DNA of 64,000 bases from JBQLZQ01 sp052168355. Lineage in GTDB: Bacteria; Pseudomonadota; Alphaproteobacteria; DSM-16000; Inquilinaceae. The notes beneath the pieces are model-generated. The model did no database searches. It saw only the letters and a program-made list of their open reading frames with translations, and was not told the DNA's origin. Made by a program: the position numbers and the translations under genes. The stretch covers positions 186,001-250,000 of the forward strand of contig JBQLZQ010000056.1 in assembly GCA_052168355.1 (NCBI GenBank), read 5' to 3'. Below are positions 26,955 to 35,596 of the stretch, piece by piece; position 1 is the stretch's first letter, and every line of letters starts with the position of its first letter.

Positions 26955-27839
26955 ATGATCAATAACAGCGCCGAATACGGCGCGATGGCCAAGGGAGGCG
27001 TTGCCATAAAAGCATCGGCGGGTGGATACGCGCGGGCAAACGATCTGCGTCATGCGATCGACCTGCTGGCCGGTTCGGACGGCATGGGACGCGTCCTGGC
27101 GGGCGGGCAAAGCATGATCGCGGCCATGAACATGCGGCTGAGTGTCGGCGATCTGCTGATCGATATCAGCCGGATCGAGGCGCTGAAAGGCGTGTCCGAG
27201 AAAGATGGACGGCTTCGGATCGGGGCGCTGACGCGACATGTCGATATCGGCTCCGATCCGCTCATCGCACGCCACGCGCCACTGCTGGCCGAGGCCACGC
27301 AACTCATCGCCCATGCGGCCATCCGCAACCGCGGCACCATTGGCGGGGCCATCGCCCATGGGGATCCCGCCGCTGAATTTCCCGCCTGCGTCCTAGCGCT
27401 CGGCGCCACGCTGCATGTCGAAGGGCCTAACGGGAAACGCGATATCCCGGTTGAGGAGTTCTTCATCGATGTCTTCGAGACGGCCATCGGGAAGGATGAG
27501 ATCCTGACCGCGATCAGTCTCCCCATCGCCGAACCGGGCGAACGGCAGATGATCCGCGAAGTGGCACGACGCTCGGGCGACTATGCTCTGGCGGGGCTGT
27601 GCCTCGTGCGCCGAGCGAACCGGCATCGTGTGTCGGTCTTCTCGGTGGGCCCGAGACCGATGCTGGCGACGGGGGCGATGGCGCGCCTCGACGCGGGCGA
27701 CCCGGAGGGCGCCGTCGATGCGCTTCGGGCCGAACTCGACCCGCCCTCCGATACCCAGGCGAGTGCTGCCTATCGCCAACACCTTGCCGGCGTGATCCTG
27801 CGCCGCGCGCTGGGGGAGCTGGAGGCAAAAACCGCATGA
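26955..27839 (+). CDS. Molybdenum hydroxylase FAD-binding (medium) subunit, CoxM/XdhB-like
   Basis: 294 residues. FAD-binding motifs typical of the PCMH-type medium subunit are visible: LAGGQSMIAAMNMR near residue 51, and IRNRGTIGGAIAHGDPAAEF near residues 119-138 (the TIGG motif). It passes electrons from the Fe-S subunit to the acceptor. ATG 26955 has AAGGGA upstream; an ATG about 10 codons later could also serve. Gene order medium-small-large is the CoxMSL layout; the stop overlaps the next start (ATGA). Confidence 0.9.
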   Translation: MINNSAEYGAMAKGGVAIKASAGGYARANDLRHAIDLLAGSDGMGRVLAGGQSMIAAMNMRLSVGDLLIDISRIEALKGVSEKDGRLRIGALTRHVDIGSDPLIARHAPLLAEATQLIAHAAIRNRGTIGGAIAHGDPAAEFPACVLALGATLHVEGPNGKRDIPVEEFFIDVFETAIGKDEILTAISLPIAEPGERQMIREVARRSGDYALAGLCLVRRANRHRVSVFSVGPRPMLATGAMARLDAGDPEGAVDALRAELDPPSDTQASAAYRQHLAGVILRRALGELEAKTA

Positions 27840-28336
27840 CCGCCGAGTTCCGCGACCGTGTCGATATCGCGCTGAGCGTCAACGGCGAACCGGTCGAGGC
27901 GCGCGTGCCGGCCGGGCAGCATCTGATCGATTTTCTGCGGTCCGATCTGGGTCTGACCGGGGCCCACGCAAGTTGCGAACATGGCGTCTGCGGGGCCTGC
28001 ACGATCAAAGTGGACGGGTCCGCGGTGCGCGGGTGTCTCATGCTGGCCGCGCAGACCGACGGCGCCGACGTCTGGACCATCGAGGGGCTTAGCGACGCCG
28101 GCGAGATCGAAGACTTACAGGCCGAATTCGTGACTCGCAACGCCCTGCAATGCGGGTTTTGTACACCGGGGATGCTGGTCGCCGCGGACGATCTGTTGCG
28201 CGCTGGCGGGGTGCCCGAGCGTGCGGCGATCCGCGAGCATATGTCGGGCAACTACTGCCGCTGCACCGGGTACGAGTCCATCGTGGATGCGGTCGAAGCC
28301 GTGGCGCGGGCGCGCGCCAAGAAGGGTGTGGCATGA
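27836..28336 (+). CDS. Molybdenum hydroxylase 2Fe-2S (small) subunit, CoxS-like
   Basis: 166 residues. The plant-type [2Fe-2S] ligands are C47, C52, C55 and C67 (ASCEHGVCGACT then RGC). The second cluster uses C106, C109, C141 and C143 (QCGFCTPG and YCRCTGY). All eight cysteines are present. It links the Mo centre of the large subunit to the FAD subunit and overlaps both neighbours by 4 bp. Confidence 0.93.
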   Translation: MTAEFRDRVDIALSVNGEPVEARVPAGQHLIDFLRSDLGLTGAHASCEHGVCGACTIKVDGSAVRGCLMLAAQTDGADVWTIEGLSDAGEIEDLQAEFVTRNALQCGFCTPGMLVAADDLLRAGGVPERAAIREHMSGNYCRCTGYESIVDAVEAVARARAKKGVA

Positions 28337-30714
28337 CCGTCTCCTTCGGCAATCCCGACCGACCCAACAGCTATATCGGCAAAACGGTGCCGCGGCCCAA
28401 CGCCCGGCGGCTGGTGCAGGGGCGCGGCACCTATGTGGACAACATGGCATTGCCGCGCATGGTGCACGTGGCCTTCGTGCGCAGCCCCTATGCCCACGCC
28501 CGGATCGACGAAATCGACGCCGCCGAAACCCTTGCCGTGAAAGGCGTGCTGCGTGTCTTCACCGGCGCGGACCTCGCCAAGGTCTGCAAGCCCTGGGTGG
28601 CCGTTCTGGCACACCTAAAGGGACTGAAATCGCCCCCTGAGTACCCCCTTGCCATCGACCGGTGCTGTTGGGTGGGTGAACCGGTCGCCGCCGTTGTCGC
28701 CACCACCCGGTCGGCGGCCGAAGACGGCGCGGCGCTGGTCGCGGTGGATTTCGACCCGTTGCCGGCGGTGACGGACATGAGGTCGGCGCTCGATCCCACG
28801 ACACCTGTTCTGCACGCGGAGATGGGCGACAATCTGGCCTTCCGTCGCCTGCATGAGGAGGGCGATGTTGCCGCCGCGATGGCCAGGGCACACAAGGTCG
28901 TCTCGGCTCGGTTCAAGACCGCGCGCCATACCGGCGTAACGCCGGAGCCACGCTCGATCCTGGTGGATTGGAACCCGGCCGAGGCGCGGTTGACCGCGTG
29001 GCACGCGACGCAGGCCCCGCACATGATGCAATCCGTGCTGGCCCAGCAACTGAGCCTGCCGGAGGGGCAGGTACGGGTCATCTGCGGCGATGTCGGCGGA
29101 TCCTACGGGATCAAGGTCCACGTCTACCCCGACGAGGTGGCGACCGCCGCGATTGCCAAGATCATGGACCGCCCGGTGAAATTCGTCGCCGACCGGTTGG
29201 AAAGCTTCATCACCGATATCCACGCCCGGGATCACGAGATCGAGGCGAAGATCGGCGTGGACAAGAACGGCAAGATCCTGGCGTTCGACGTGGACGACTG
29301 GACCGCCATCGGCGCCTACTCGGTCTATCCCCGCACCTCGGCGATCGAGGGAAACCAGGTGGTGAACCTCTGCGGCGGGCCCTACGATTTCGCCGACTAC
29401 CGGGCCAGAACGACCGTCGTCTTCCAGAACAAGACACCGACCTGCCAGTACCGCGCGGTGGGTCACCCCATCGCGGTGGCGATCACCGAAGGGCTGGTCG
29501 ACATGGCGGCCGCGGAACTGGGGATAGACCCGGTCGAGATCCGGCGGCGCAACCTTTATGCCGACGACGCCTATCCCGTGACATCGCCCGCGAAGATGCG
29601 GTTCGAGGGGCTGTCCCATCACCAATGCCTCGACAAATTGCTGGAGCTCATGGACTACGACGCCCTGCGCACCGAACAGGCCGGGTTGCGCAAGCGCGGC
29701 GTCCATCGCGGCATCGGTATCGCCAGCTTCATCGAACTCACCAACCCGTCACCGTTCATGTATGGCATCGGCGGCGCGCGCATTTCGGCACAGGATGGCT
29801 GCACCGTGCGGATGGATCCGGATGGCACCTTTGTCGCGCTGTCCAGCGTCACGGAGCAGGGACAGGGGACCGAGGCGATGCTGTCGCAGATCGTGGCCGA
29901 AGGCGTCGGCGTTCCGCCCGACCGCGTGCGCGTGGTCACAGGCGACACGCAGATCACTCCTTATGGCGGTGGCACCTGGGCCTCGCGCGGTGCGGGGATC
30001 GGCGGCGAGGCGGCGCTGCAATCGGCGCTGGCGCTGCGCGACTCGATCCTTCAGGTGGCGGGCGCGATGTTGCAAAGCCCGGCCGACGCGCTGGACATCC
30101 GCGATGGCGAGGTGGTGAACAAGGCCGGTGGCGAGGCGCGGATGCCCTTAGCCGAACTGGGGCGGATCGTCTATTTCAGGGGCGACACGCTGCCGAAGGG
30201 GCTGCCGCGCGAACTGGTCCAGACCCGGCACTATACCCCCTCCGACTATCCCTTCGCCTTCACCAACGGCGTGCAGGCCTCGTACCTTGAGGTGGATACC
30301 GATACCGGCGTCGTCACGCTGCTCAAGCATTGGTGCGTCGAGGATTGCGGGCGGATCATCAATCCGCAGTTGGTCGATGAACAAATCCGCGGCGGCATCG
30401 TTCAGGGCCTCGGCGGCGCCTTGTTCGAGGAGATCCATTACGACGACGCGGGCCAGCTTCTGAACGGCTCGATGGCCGACTATCTGGTGCCGATGGCCGG
30501 GGAAATGCCCGACATGGTCATCGGACATGTCGAAACGCCGACGAAAGAGAGCGCGCTTGGCGCCAAAGGCGCGGGCGAGGCGGGCACGGCGGGTGCGCCG
30601 GCGGCGGTGATGAATGCGATCAACGATGCCTTGCGTCCCCTGAAGGGTCAGGTGACCGAAATGCCGTTCACGCCCGAACGTATCCTGCGGGCGCTCGGGC
30701 GGATTGTGGACTGA
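28333..30714 (+). CDS. Molybdenum hydroxylase molybdopterin-binding (large) subunit, CoxL/aldehyde-oxidase-like
   Basis: 793 residues. Family motifs: GRGTYVDNM and VRSPYAHARI in the N-terminal domain, DVGGSYGIKV, QYRAVGHPIA near the substrate cavity, and the catalytic Glu in GAKGAGEAGT near residue 747. The carbon monoxide dehydrogenase active-site loop AYRCSFR is absent, so it is not a form I CODH. It should hydroxylate an aldehyde or N-heteroaromatic substrate, unknown here. No XdhC-like maturation factor is in the cluster. A TRAP transporter follows 49 bp downstream. Confidence 0.9.
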   Translation: MTVSFGNPDRPNSYIGKTVPRPNARRLVQGRGTYVDNMALPRMVHVAFVRSPYAHARIDEIDAAETLAVKGVLRVFTGADLAKVCKPWVAVLAHLKGLKSPPEYPLAIDRCCWVGEPVAAVVATTRSAAEDGAALVAVDFDPLPAVTDMRSALDPTTPVLHAEMGDNLAFRRLHEEGDVAAAMARAHKVVSARFKTARHTGVTPEPRSILVDWNPAEARLTAWHATQAPHMMQSVLAQQLSLPEGQVRVICGDVGGSYGIKVHVYPDEVATAAIAKIMDRPVKFVADRLESFITDIHARDHEIEAKIGVDKNGKILAFDVDDWTAIGAYSVYPRTSAIEGNQVVNLCGGPYDFADYRARTTVVFQNKTPTCQYRAVGHPIAVAITEGLVDMAAAELGIDPVEIRRRNLYADDAYPVTSPAKMRFEGLSHHQCLDKLLELMDYDALRTEQAGLRKRGVHRGIGIASFIELTNPSPFMYGIGGARISAQDGCTVRMDPDGTFVALSSVTEQGQGTEAMLSQIVAEGVGVPPDRVRVVTGDTQITPYGGGTWASRGAGIGGEAALQSALALRDSILQVAGAMLQSPADALDIRDGEVVNKAGGEARMPLAELGRIVYFRGDTLPKGLPRELVQTRHYTPSDYPFAFTNGVQASYLEVDTDTGVVTLLKHWCVEDCGRIINPQLVDEQIRGGIVQGLGGALFEEIHYDDAGQLLNGSMADYLVPMAGEMPDMVIGHVETPTKESALGAKGAGEAGTAGAPAAVMNAINDALRPLKGQVTEMPFTPERILRALGRIVD

Positions 30715-30763
30715 AAAGATCAGCGCGCGATGTGATTGCGTTCAACAAAGGGAGGGTAGCGAC

Positions 30764-31819
30764 GTGACCATCAAGACACTTGCAGCGGCGACCGTGATGA
30801 CGGTGCTTGCGGCCGGATGGGCCGAGGCCCAGCAGTCGATCACCGTGAACATCGGGTCCAGCCACCCCGAAGCCAACATCTGGGTCTACGCGATGAAGAA
30901 TACCTTCCAGCCCGAGGTGGACCGGATCCTTGCCGAGACCGGTGACTACACGGTGAACTGGAGCGAGGCCTATGGCGGCACGCTTTACAAGTTCACCGAT
31001 ACCCGCGAGGCGGTGATGGACGGGATCGTCGATGTCGGCATGGTCGGCACGGTCTGGGAAGGGGCGACGATGCCGCTTCAGAACGTCACCTATTTCACGC
31101 CGTTCGCCACCGAAGACCACAAGATGATCATCGAGATCTTCGACGATCTGAGCCAGACTCTGCCCGAACTGCGCGACAGCTGGACGGACAACAACATGGT
31201 GCATCTGTCGTCGCTGATCACCGACAGCTACGACATCTATGCGACCTTCCCGGTCGGCACGATGGCCGACCTTCAGAACCGCAAGCTAAACGCGCCGGGC
31301 ACGTCGGCGAACTGGCTGCAAGGAACGGGCGCGACGCCGGTCGACGGGGCGCTGACGACCTACTACACCAACATCCAGACCGGCGTGACCGAAGGCACGC
31401 TGTCGTTCGCGTCGGGCATCCTGCCGACCCGCGTCTATGAGGTCGCGCCGGAACTGACCCGTGTGGGCATCGGATCGATGTATTTCGGAGGCATCGCGGC
31501 GAACAAGGACTTCTTCGACGGCCTGCCCCAGCCGGTGCAGGAGGCCTTCATGACGGCGGCAAAGGCGACCTCGGCCGCCCATGGCGACTATGTCGAGGAT
31601 CTCGCCACCCGCGCGCTGAAAGAGATGCAGGAGGCGGGCCTGACGATCCATGAACTGCCGGCCGATCAAAAGGCGGCCTGGGTCGACGGGTTGCCCAACA
31701 TCGTCGAACCGTGGCTGGAGCAGACTGGCGAGGAGGGCGAGGTCGTGCTGAAGGCCTATTTCGACGCGCTGCGCGAGCGCGGCGTGACGCCGGCGCGCGA
31801 CTGGGACGCCGGGCTCTGA
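30764..31819 (+). CDS. TRAP transporter solute-binding protein (DctP family)
   Basis: 351 residues with Sec signal MTIKTLAAATVMTVLAAGWAE and cleavage near AEA-QQ. DctP features: VNIGSSHPEANIWV, then EVMDGIVDVGMVG-like and LNAPGTSANWLQGTGATPV. GTG 30764 follows a strong GGGAGGG. It delivers an organic acid to the membrane subunits encoded next. Its position in the molybdenum hydroxylase operon suggests that the transported compound is the hydroxylase substrate or product. Confidence 0.9.
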   Translation: MTIKTLAAATVMTVLAAGWAEAQQSITVNIGSSHPEANIWVYAMKNTFQPEVDRILAETGDYTVNWSEAYGGTLYKFTDTREAVMDGIVDVGMVGTVWEGATMPLQNVTYFTPFATEDHKMIIEIFDDLSQTLPELRDSWTDNNMVHLSSLITDSYDIYATFPVGTMADLQNRKLNAPGTSANWLQGTGATPVDGALTTYYTNIQTGVTEGTLSFASGILPTRVYEVAPELTRVGIGSMYFGGIAANKDFFDGLPQPVQEAFMTAAKATSAAHGDYVEDLATRALKEMQEAGLTIHELPADQKAAWVDGLPNIVEPWLEQTGEEGEVVLKAYFDALRERGVTPARDWDAGL

Positions 31820-31843
31820 TAAACCTGGACGCGTGATAAAGTT

Positions 31844-31868
31844 CCCTGTCCGGGTGTTCCGGACAGGG
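31844..31868 (+). promoter_or_regulatory. Intercistronic stem-loop after the TRAP SBP gene
   Basis: A perfect 10-bp stem CCCTGTCCGG/CCGGACAGGG with a 5-nt loop lies between the DctP and DctQ genes. The run of G and absence of T after it argue for message stabilisation or attenuation rather than full termination. Confidence 0.65.
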
Positions 31869-31889
31869 GATTGACCGGGGGGAGAGATC

Positions 31890-32456
31890 ATGGCGGAACC
31901 GGACGATACAGTCGCGGACGACACGGCCATACCGCCCTTTGCCCAGGCGCCCATCGGGGCCGCGCTGGGTACGGTGGCCGCGGTCATGTCGTCCATCGGC
32001 ACGGTCTGGATCGGCCTTCTCATGGCGCTTATCGTGGCCGACGTGATCGGGCGCAACTTTCTGAACGCGCCGATCACCGGCGTGTCGGAAATCGCGGCCC
32101 GCTCCGTCGTCGCCATCGTCTTTCTCCAGGTGTCGGCGGCTGTCATGCATGGGCGGCTGACCCGGGCAGACTTCCTGATCCGCCGGATCGAAACACTGAC
32201 CCCCCGTGCTGCCCAACTGTTCGAAATCTTCTTTGCTCTCACCGGTGCCATCGTTTTTGCGCTGATCGTCTGGTCTTCGTGGCCAAAGGCTGCGAATGCG
32301 TGGACGACATCGGAATTCTTCGGGGTGCAGGGCGTATTCACGATCCCGACCTTTCCCTTCCGCGCGATCACGGTGATCGGCAGCGGCGTCGCCTTTCTGG
32401 TCTGTCTTTACCAGGTAACTCAGCGTATCCGCGAAGGCCGGAGCGCCGCCGCATGA
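31890..32456 (+). CDS. TRAP transporter small permease (DctQ family)
   Basis: 188 residues with about four hydrophobic segments (WIGLLMALIVADVIGRNF, SVVAIVFLQVSAAVM, FFALTGAIVFALIVWSSW and a C-terminal helix). The polar N-terminus of about 25 residues is long for the family. A GGGGAGAG ribosome-binding site precedes ATG 31890. The stop overlaps the DctM start (ATGA). Confidence 0.9.
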   Translation: MAEPDDTVADDTAIPPFAQAPIGAALGTVAAVMSSIGTVWIGLLMALIVADVIGRNFLNAPITGVSEIAARSVVAIVFLQVSAAVMHGRLTRADFLIRRIETLTPRAAQLFEIFFALTGAIVFALIVWSSWPKAANAWTTSEFFGVQGVFTIPTFPFRAITVIGSGVAFLVCLYQVTQRIREGRSAAA

Positions 32457-33781
32457 CGGCCCTCGTCCTTGGCTTTCTTCTGATCGCCCTCCTTGTCGGG
32501 CTGGTGCTGCTGGGGATGCAGATCGCCTATGCGCTTTTCGGGGTCGCCTTTCTGGGGATATGGCTGATCCGCGACAATCTGGGTCTGGCCTTCAGGATGC
32601 TGGAGCTGACCGCGTACAGCGGCATCGCCGATTATCTTTTTGCGACGATCCCCCTGTTCGTGCTGATGGGGTTGCTGGTCAGCGTATCCAACGTGGGGCG
32701 CGACACGTTCGAAGTGGCCGAGGAACTGCTGCGTCGGATGATCTGCGGGCTGGGCGTCGCCACGGTGGCGGCCAACACCGTCTTTGCCGCCGTCACGGGC
32801 GTGTCCATCGCTTCGGCCGCCGTGTTCACCCGCGTCGCGGTACCCGAGATGACGCGCCACGGCTATCGCGCGTCCTTCGCCGCCGGGACGGTCGCGGGCA
32901 GTTCGGTCCTGGGGATGCTGATCCCGCCCAGCCTGCTGCTGATCATCTATGGCGTTCTGGCCGAGGTATCGATCGGCGGCATGTTCATCGCGGGTCTGAT
33001 CCCGGGGGTCCTGCTGGCGTTGGGTTTCGTCGGAATGTTGATGCTGGTGACGCTGGTCTTCCCGGGGTTCGTGTTCGCCGACCCCACCGCTGCCCGTGAG
33101 CGCCGCCTCGACCGGGGCCGGGAGTCCATGTCGGCGACTGACATGCTGGCCAAGCTCACGCCGATCCTCTTGCTCGTCATCCTCGTGCTCGGCGGTCTCT
33201 ATTCCGGCTTCTTTACCCCCACCGAGGCAGGGGGCATCGGCGCCTCGGGCGCCTTGATCATCGCCATTGCGCGCCGCAGCCTTGACCGCAGGAAGCTGTG
33301 GCTGGTGATGAAGCAGACCGGTACGATCTCGGTTTCGATCCTGCTTCTGCTTATCGCGGCAAGCTTCTATTCGCGGATGCTGTCCATCGCGGGTCTGCCG
33401 AACGCCATCGCCGATCTGGTCCGCGCCGGTGGTTTCAGCCCCCTTGGCTTTTTGTTTTTCTACTCCGTGATCATCCTGTTGATGGGCATGATCCTCGACA
33501 GCACATCGATCCTGCTGATCATGGTCCCGATCGCAGCTCCCATCGCCCAGGGGCTCGGGATCGACCTCATTCACTTCGGGATCATCACCGTGCTTGCGGT
33601 CGAGATCGGTTTGCTAACCCCACCCTTCGGAATATCGGTATTCACGGTTCACAACACGCTCGACGACCCCACGGTCTCGGTGGAACAGATATTCGGCGCG
33701 ACCATGCCCTTGATCCTCGTGATGCTGGCGGTGCTGTTCCTGGTCGCGCTCGTTCCCGCGACGGCGACCGTCCTTCTCTGA
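32453..33781 (+). CDS. TRAP transporter large permease (DctM family)
   Basis: 442 residues, about twelve hydrophobic segments. DctM signatures include GMQIAYALFGVAFLGIWL, TIPLFVLMGLL, AGTVAGSSVLGMLIPPSLLL and FTPTEAGGIGASGALI. It is the ion-coupled transport subunit paired with DctQ. It is the last gene of the hydroxylase/TRAP operon. Confidence 0.93.
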   Translation: MTALVLGFLLIALLVGLVLLGMQIAYALFGVAFLGIWLIRDNLGLAFRMLELTAYSGIADYLFATIPLFVLMGLLVSVSNVGRDTFEVAEELLRRMICGLGVATVAANTVFAAVTGVSIASAAVFTRVAVPEMTRHGYRASFAAGTVAGSSVLGMLIPPSLLLIIYGVLAEVSIGGMFIAGLIPGVLLALGFVGMLMLVTLVFPGFVFADPTAARERRLDRGRESMSATDMLAKLTPILLLVILVLGGLYSGFFTPTEAGGIGASGALIIAIARRSLDRRKLWLVMKQTGTISVSILLLLIAASFYSRMLSIAGLPNAIADLVRAGGFSPLGFLFFYSVIILLMGMILDSTSILLIMVPIAAPIAQGLGIDLIHFGIITVLAVEIGLLTPPFGISVFTVHNTLDDPTVSVEQIFGATMPLILVMLAVLFLVALVPATATVLL

Positions 33782-34045
33782 CACTCCTTCGTCGGGCGGT
33801 GTGGCTTGAGCCCGAGTTGCGCCAGCGTCCGTAGATCAACCCACCCTTCCGCCCGATCCAACCCCCGGAAACGAACTTGCAACGGTGGATCGAGGAGCCA
33901 AAAAGGGTCGGTTTTCATCCGGTCCATCTCGTACCGGGACAGGACACACCGAATGACCGGGCGATTACCATCTCTATTGCTTGCCCCGGCCGCGCCGACC
34001 GGGCCAGTGGCGACCGGTCTTCTGTGCATCGGCGCACTGGGGGGC

Positions 34046-34426
34046 CGCGGTCGCCTCGCTGAGATCGCGGTCGACGAGGATCGGCACGATGTGATTGATC
34101 AGAAGCCCGTGATTAAGCGCCATCATCGCGAACGCAGCGGCGATAAGCCAGAATGCCGGCCGGGGTACTGCCGTCCGCAGGCCCGTGCCACGTGACGATT
34201 TCTCGCCGCGCGCGGCTCGGCCGGCTGGCATGGGTTCTTGCCGCCGGCCCACCTCCCCCTCAAGCATGGTCGCACCGACGAACAGCAGCAGCGCGCCCAG
34301 GGCCGCCACGGCGGTGGCGAAGATCAGCACGGCATGCCGCCAACCGACCAGATCGGCCAGTATGGCCGCGACCGGAAAGGCAACGGGCGACGCGAAGCCG
34401 GCTATGAGCGTGACGCGCGTGATCGC
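34046..34426 (-). pseudogene. MFS transporter remnant
   Basis: About 127 codons resemble the middle of a major facilitator transporter: RVTLIAGFASPVAFPVAAIL, LVGWRHAVLIFATAVAAL, then after a polar linker RPAFWLIAAAFAMMALNHG and INHIVPILVDRDLSEATA. The N-terminal four and last five or six membrane helices are missing, and the frame drifts after 34046, where the expected continuation lies in another frame. The surrounding open frame (33974-34606) has no transporter sequence at its ends. The interval 33782-34045 contains nothing else I can name. Confidence 0.6.
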
Positions 34427-34435
34427 GAGGTGGGC

Positions 34436-34570
34436 GTCCGGGCCGCGGGGTTCATGTGCGGGCGTGCGATCTGGTCGGACGGTATCGCGGCCTTTGGCCG
34501 GGGCGGCGCCCGGGGGCTGTCGGACTGGCTCCTCACCAACGGCCGCGGGCGGCTGAAGGCGGCACTCTGA
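34436..34570 (+). pseudogene. C-terminal remnant of a LacD/IolC-like aldolase
   Basis: On the strand opposite the MFS remnant and almost touching it, 44 codons read AAGFMCGRAIWSDGI, then LSDWLLTNGRGRLKAAL and stop. This matches the typical end of the LacD/IolC-C class I aldolase family (GASGF-x2-GRAIW, then a TGRARL-type tail). No upstream part of the gene remains. The head-on meeting of two gene remnants marks a rearrangement junction at about 34430. Confidence 0.4.
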
Positions 34571-34619
34571 CTGTCCGTTTTTTCTCGCCGTCCATGCCTT
34601 TGACACCCGGCCGCTTTTT

Positions 34620-34633
34620 ATACAAATTGGTAT
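34620..34633. promoter_or_regulatory. Candidate GntR (HutC-subfamily) operator
   Basis: ATACAA-AT-TGGTAT, a near-perfect 14-bp palindrome in an AT-rich patch 23 bp before the GntR start codon. Its form fits HutC-type sites (ATAC half-sites) and suggests autoregulation. Confidence 0.5.
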
Positions 34634-34655
34634 TTAAGAGTATTGGAGATGCGAC

Positions 34656-35414
34656 GTGGAGAAGCCGGCCGGCCCGAAATACAAGGTCGCCTATGGCGCG
34701 TTGCGCGGGCGTATCCTGTCCGGGCGCTATTCGTTGGGCGGCCGGCTGCCGACCGAGGAAGATCTCGCCCGGGCGTTCGACGTCAGCCGCGTGACGATCC
34801 GCCGGTCGCTCGACATTCTGGTCAACGAGGGTTTTCTCGAACGCCGGCAGGGCAGCGGATACACGGTGATCTCGCTGTCGCCGCCGTCCAGTACGTGCCT
34901 GACGTCGTTCACCGAGGCGATGATCCGCGCCGGGCGCGAGCCATCGTCGCGGCTGATCCATATCTCGACCTTCGAGCCGGGCGCGCCGCAGACCCAGGAT
35001 GTGGTCCCCGAGCTGAAGGACGCGCGCCTGACCTGTATCGAACGGCTGAGGCTGGTCGACGACAGGCCGCAGATGCTGGTCCGCACCTGGGCGCCCGCGC
35101 ATCTTCTTCCCAAAGCCAGCGCGGTCGACTTTCCGGAGCACGGCCCGGAGCAGTCGATTCTGCGGATCCTCGTGCACCGGTTCGGACTGGATTGGAACGC
35201 GGCATGCGAGGACATCAGTCCCGTCGCCGCCCCGGCCGACATCGCGCGCCATCTGGGTATCGATGCAGGCGTGCCGATCCTGATGCAGACCTGCACCGCG
35301 TTCGACGAAGGCGGCGGCACCGTGTTTTACGATCAGGTGTTCCGCATTGGCAAAGTCAGCTTCAACCTGACCGGCGCCGCGCGCGAGGTGCGCGTCAGCG
35401 GCCCGGTGATCTGA
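34656..35414 (+). CDS. GntR-family regulator, HutC subfamily (UTRA domain)
   Basis: 252 residues. The winged helix spans residues 10-75 (YGALRGRILSGRYSLGGRLP, then DVSRVTIRRSLDILVNEGF and RRQGSGYTV). The UTRA effector domain covers about 90-245, with FYDQVFRI near its end. GTG 34656 has GGAG upstream. It stands head-on to the nucleoside hydrolase series; with the operator at 34620 it probably regulates itself and perhaps the minus-strand operon starting near 42414. Confidence 0.9.
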   Translation: MEKPAGPKYKVAYGALRGRILSGRYSLGGRLPTEEDLARAFDVSRVTIRRSLDILVNEGFLERRQGSGYTVISLSPPSSTCLTSFTEAMIRAGREPSSRLIHISTFEPGAPQTQDVVPELKDARLTCIERLRLVDDRPQMLVRTWAPAHLLPKASAVDFPEHGPEQSILRILVHRFGLDWNAACEDISPVAAPADIARHLGIDAGVPILMQTCTAFDEGGGTVFYDQVFRIGKVSFNLTGAAREVRVSGPVI

Positions 35415-35587
35415 TGCCCGCGCGACCGACCATCGGCGTCGTCCGCGGGTTCCTGCCGAGCTGTTTTCCCGACCGGCACGGCGTCTTCGAGGCCTGCGAG
35501 GTAGCGCTGGCGGCCGATCCGGCCCGCCTCGATCGGGGGAACAAGGCGGTCTACGAGGTCGCGCTCGAACTCACCGCATCGCTGTAA
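35414..35587 (+). CDS. Small protein of unknown function, possibly a gene remnant
   Basis: 57 codons starting with an ATG that overlaps the GntR stop (TGATG), so it would be co-translated. It begins MPARPTIGVVRGFLPSCF and ends EVALELTASL. I do not recognise it. The length, the convergent nucleoside hydrolase gene 9 bp away and the other broken genes nearby suggest the head or a spliced remnant of a longer gene. Confidence 0.4.
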   Translation: MPARPTIGVVRGFLPSCFPDRHGVFEACEVALAADPARLDRGNKAVYEVALELTASL

Positions 35588-35596
35588 CCGGCACTG

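Noticed and set aside
28333..30714. Form I carbon monoxide dehydrogenase
   Set aside because: Gene order is CoxMSL-like, but the large subunit lacks the AYRCSFR loop and has QYRAVGHP at the cavity, so it is a general molybdenum hydroxylase.
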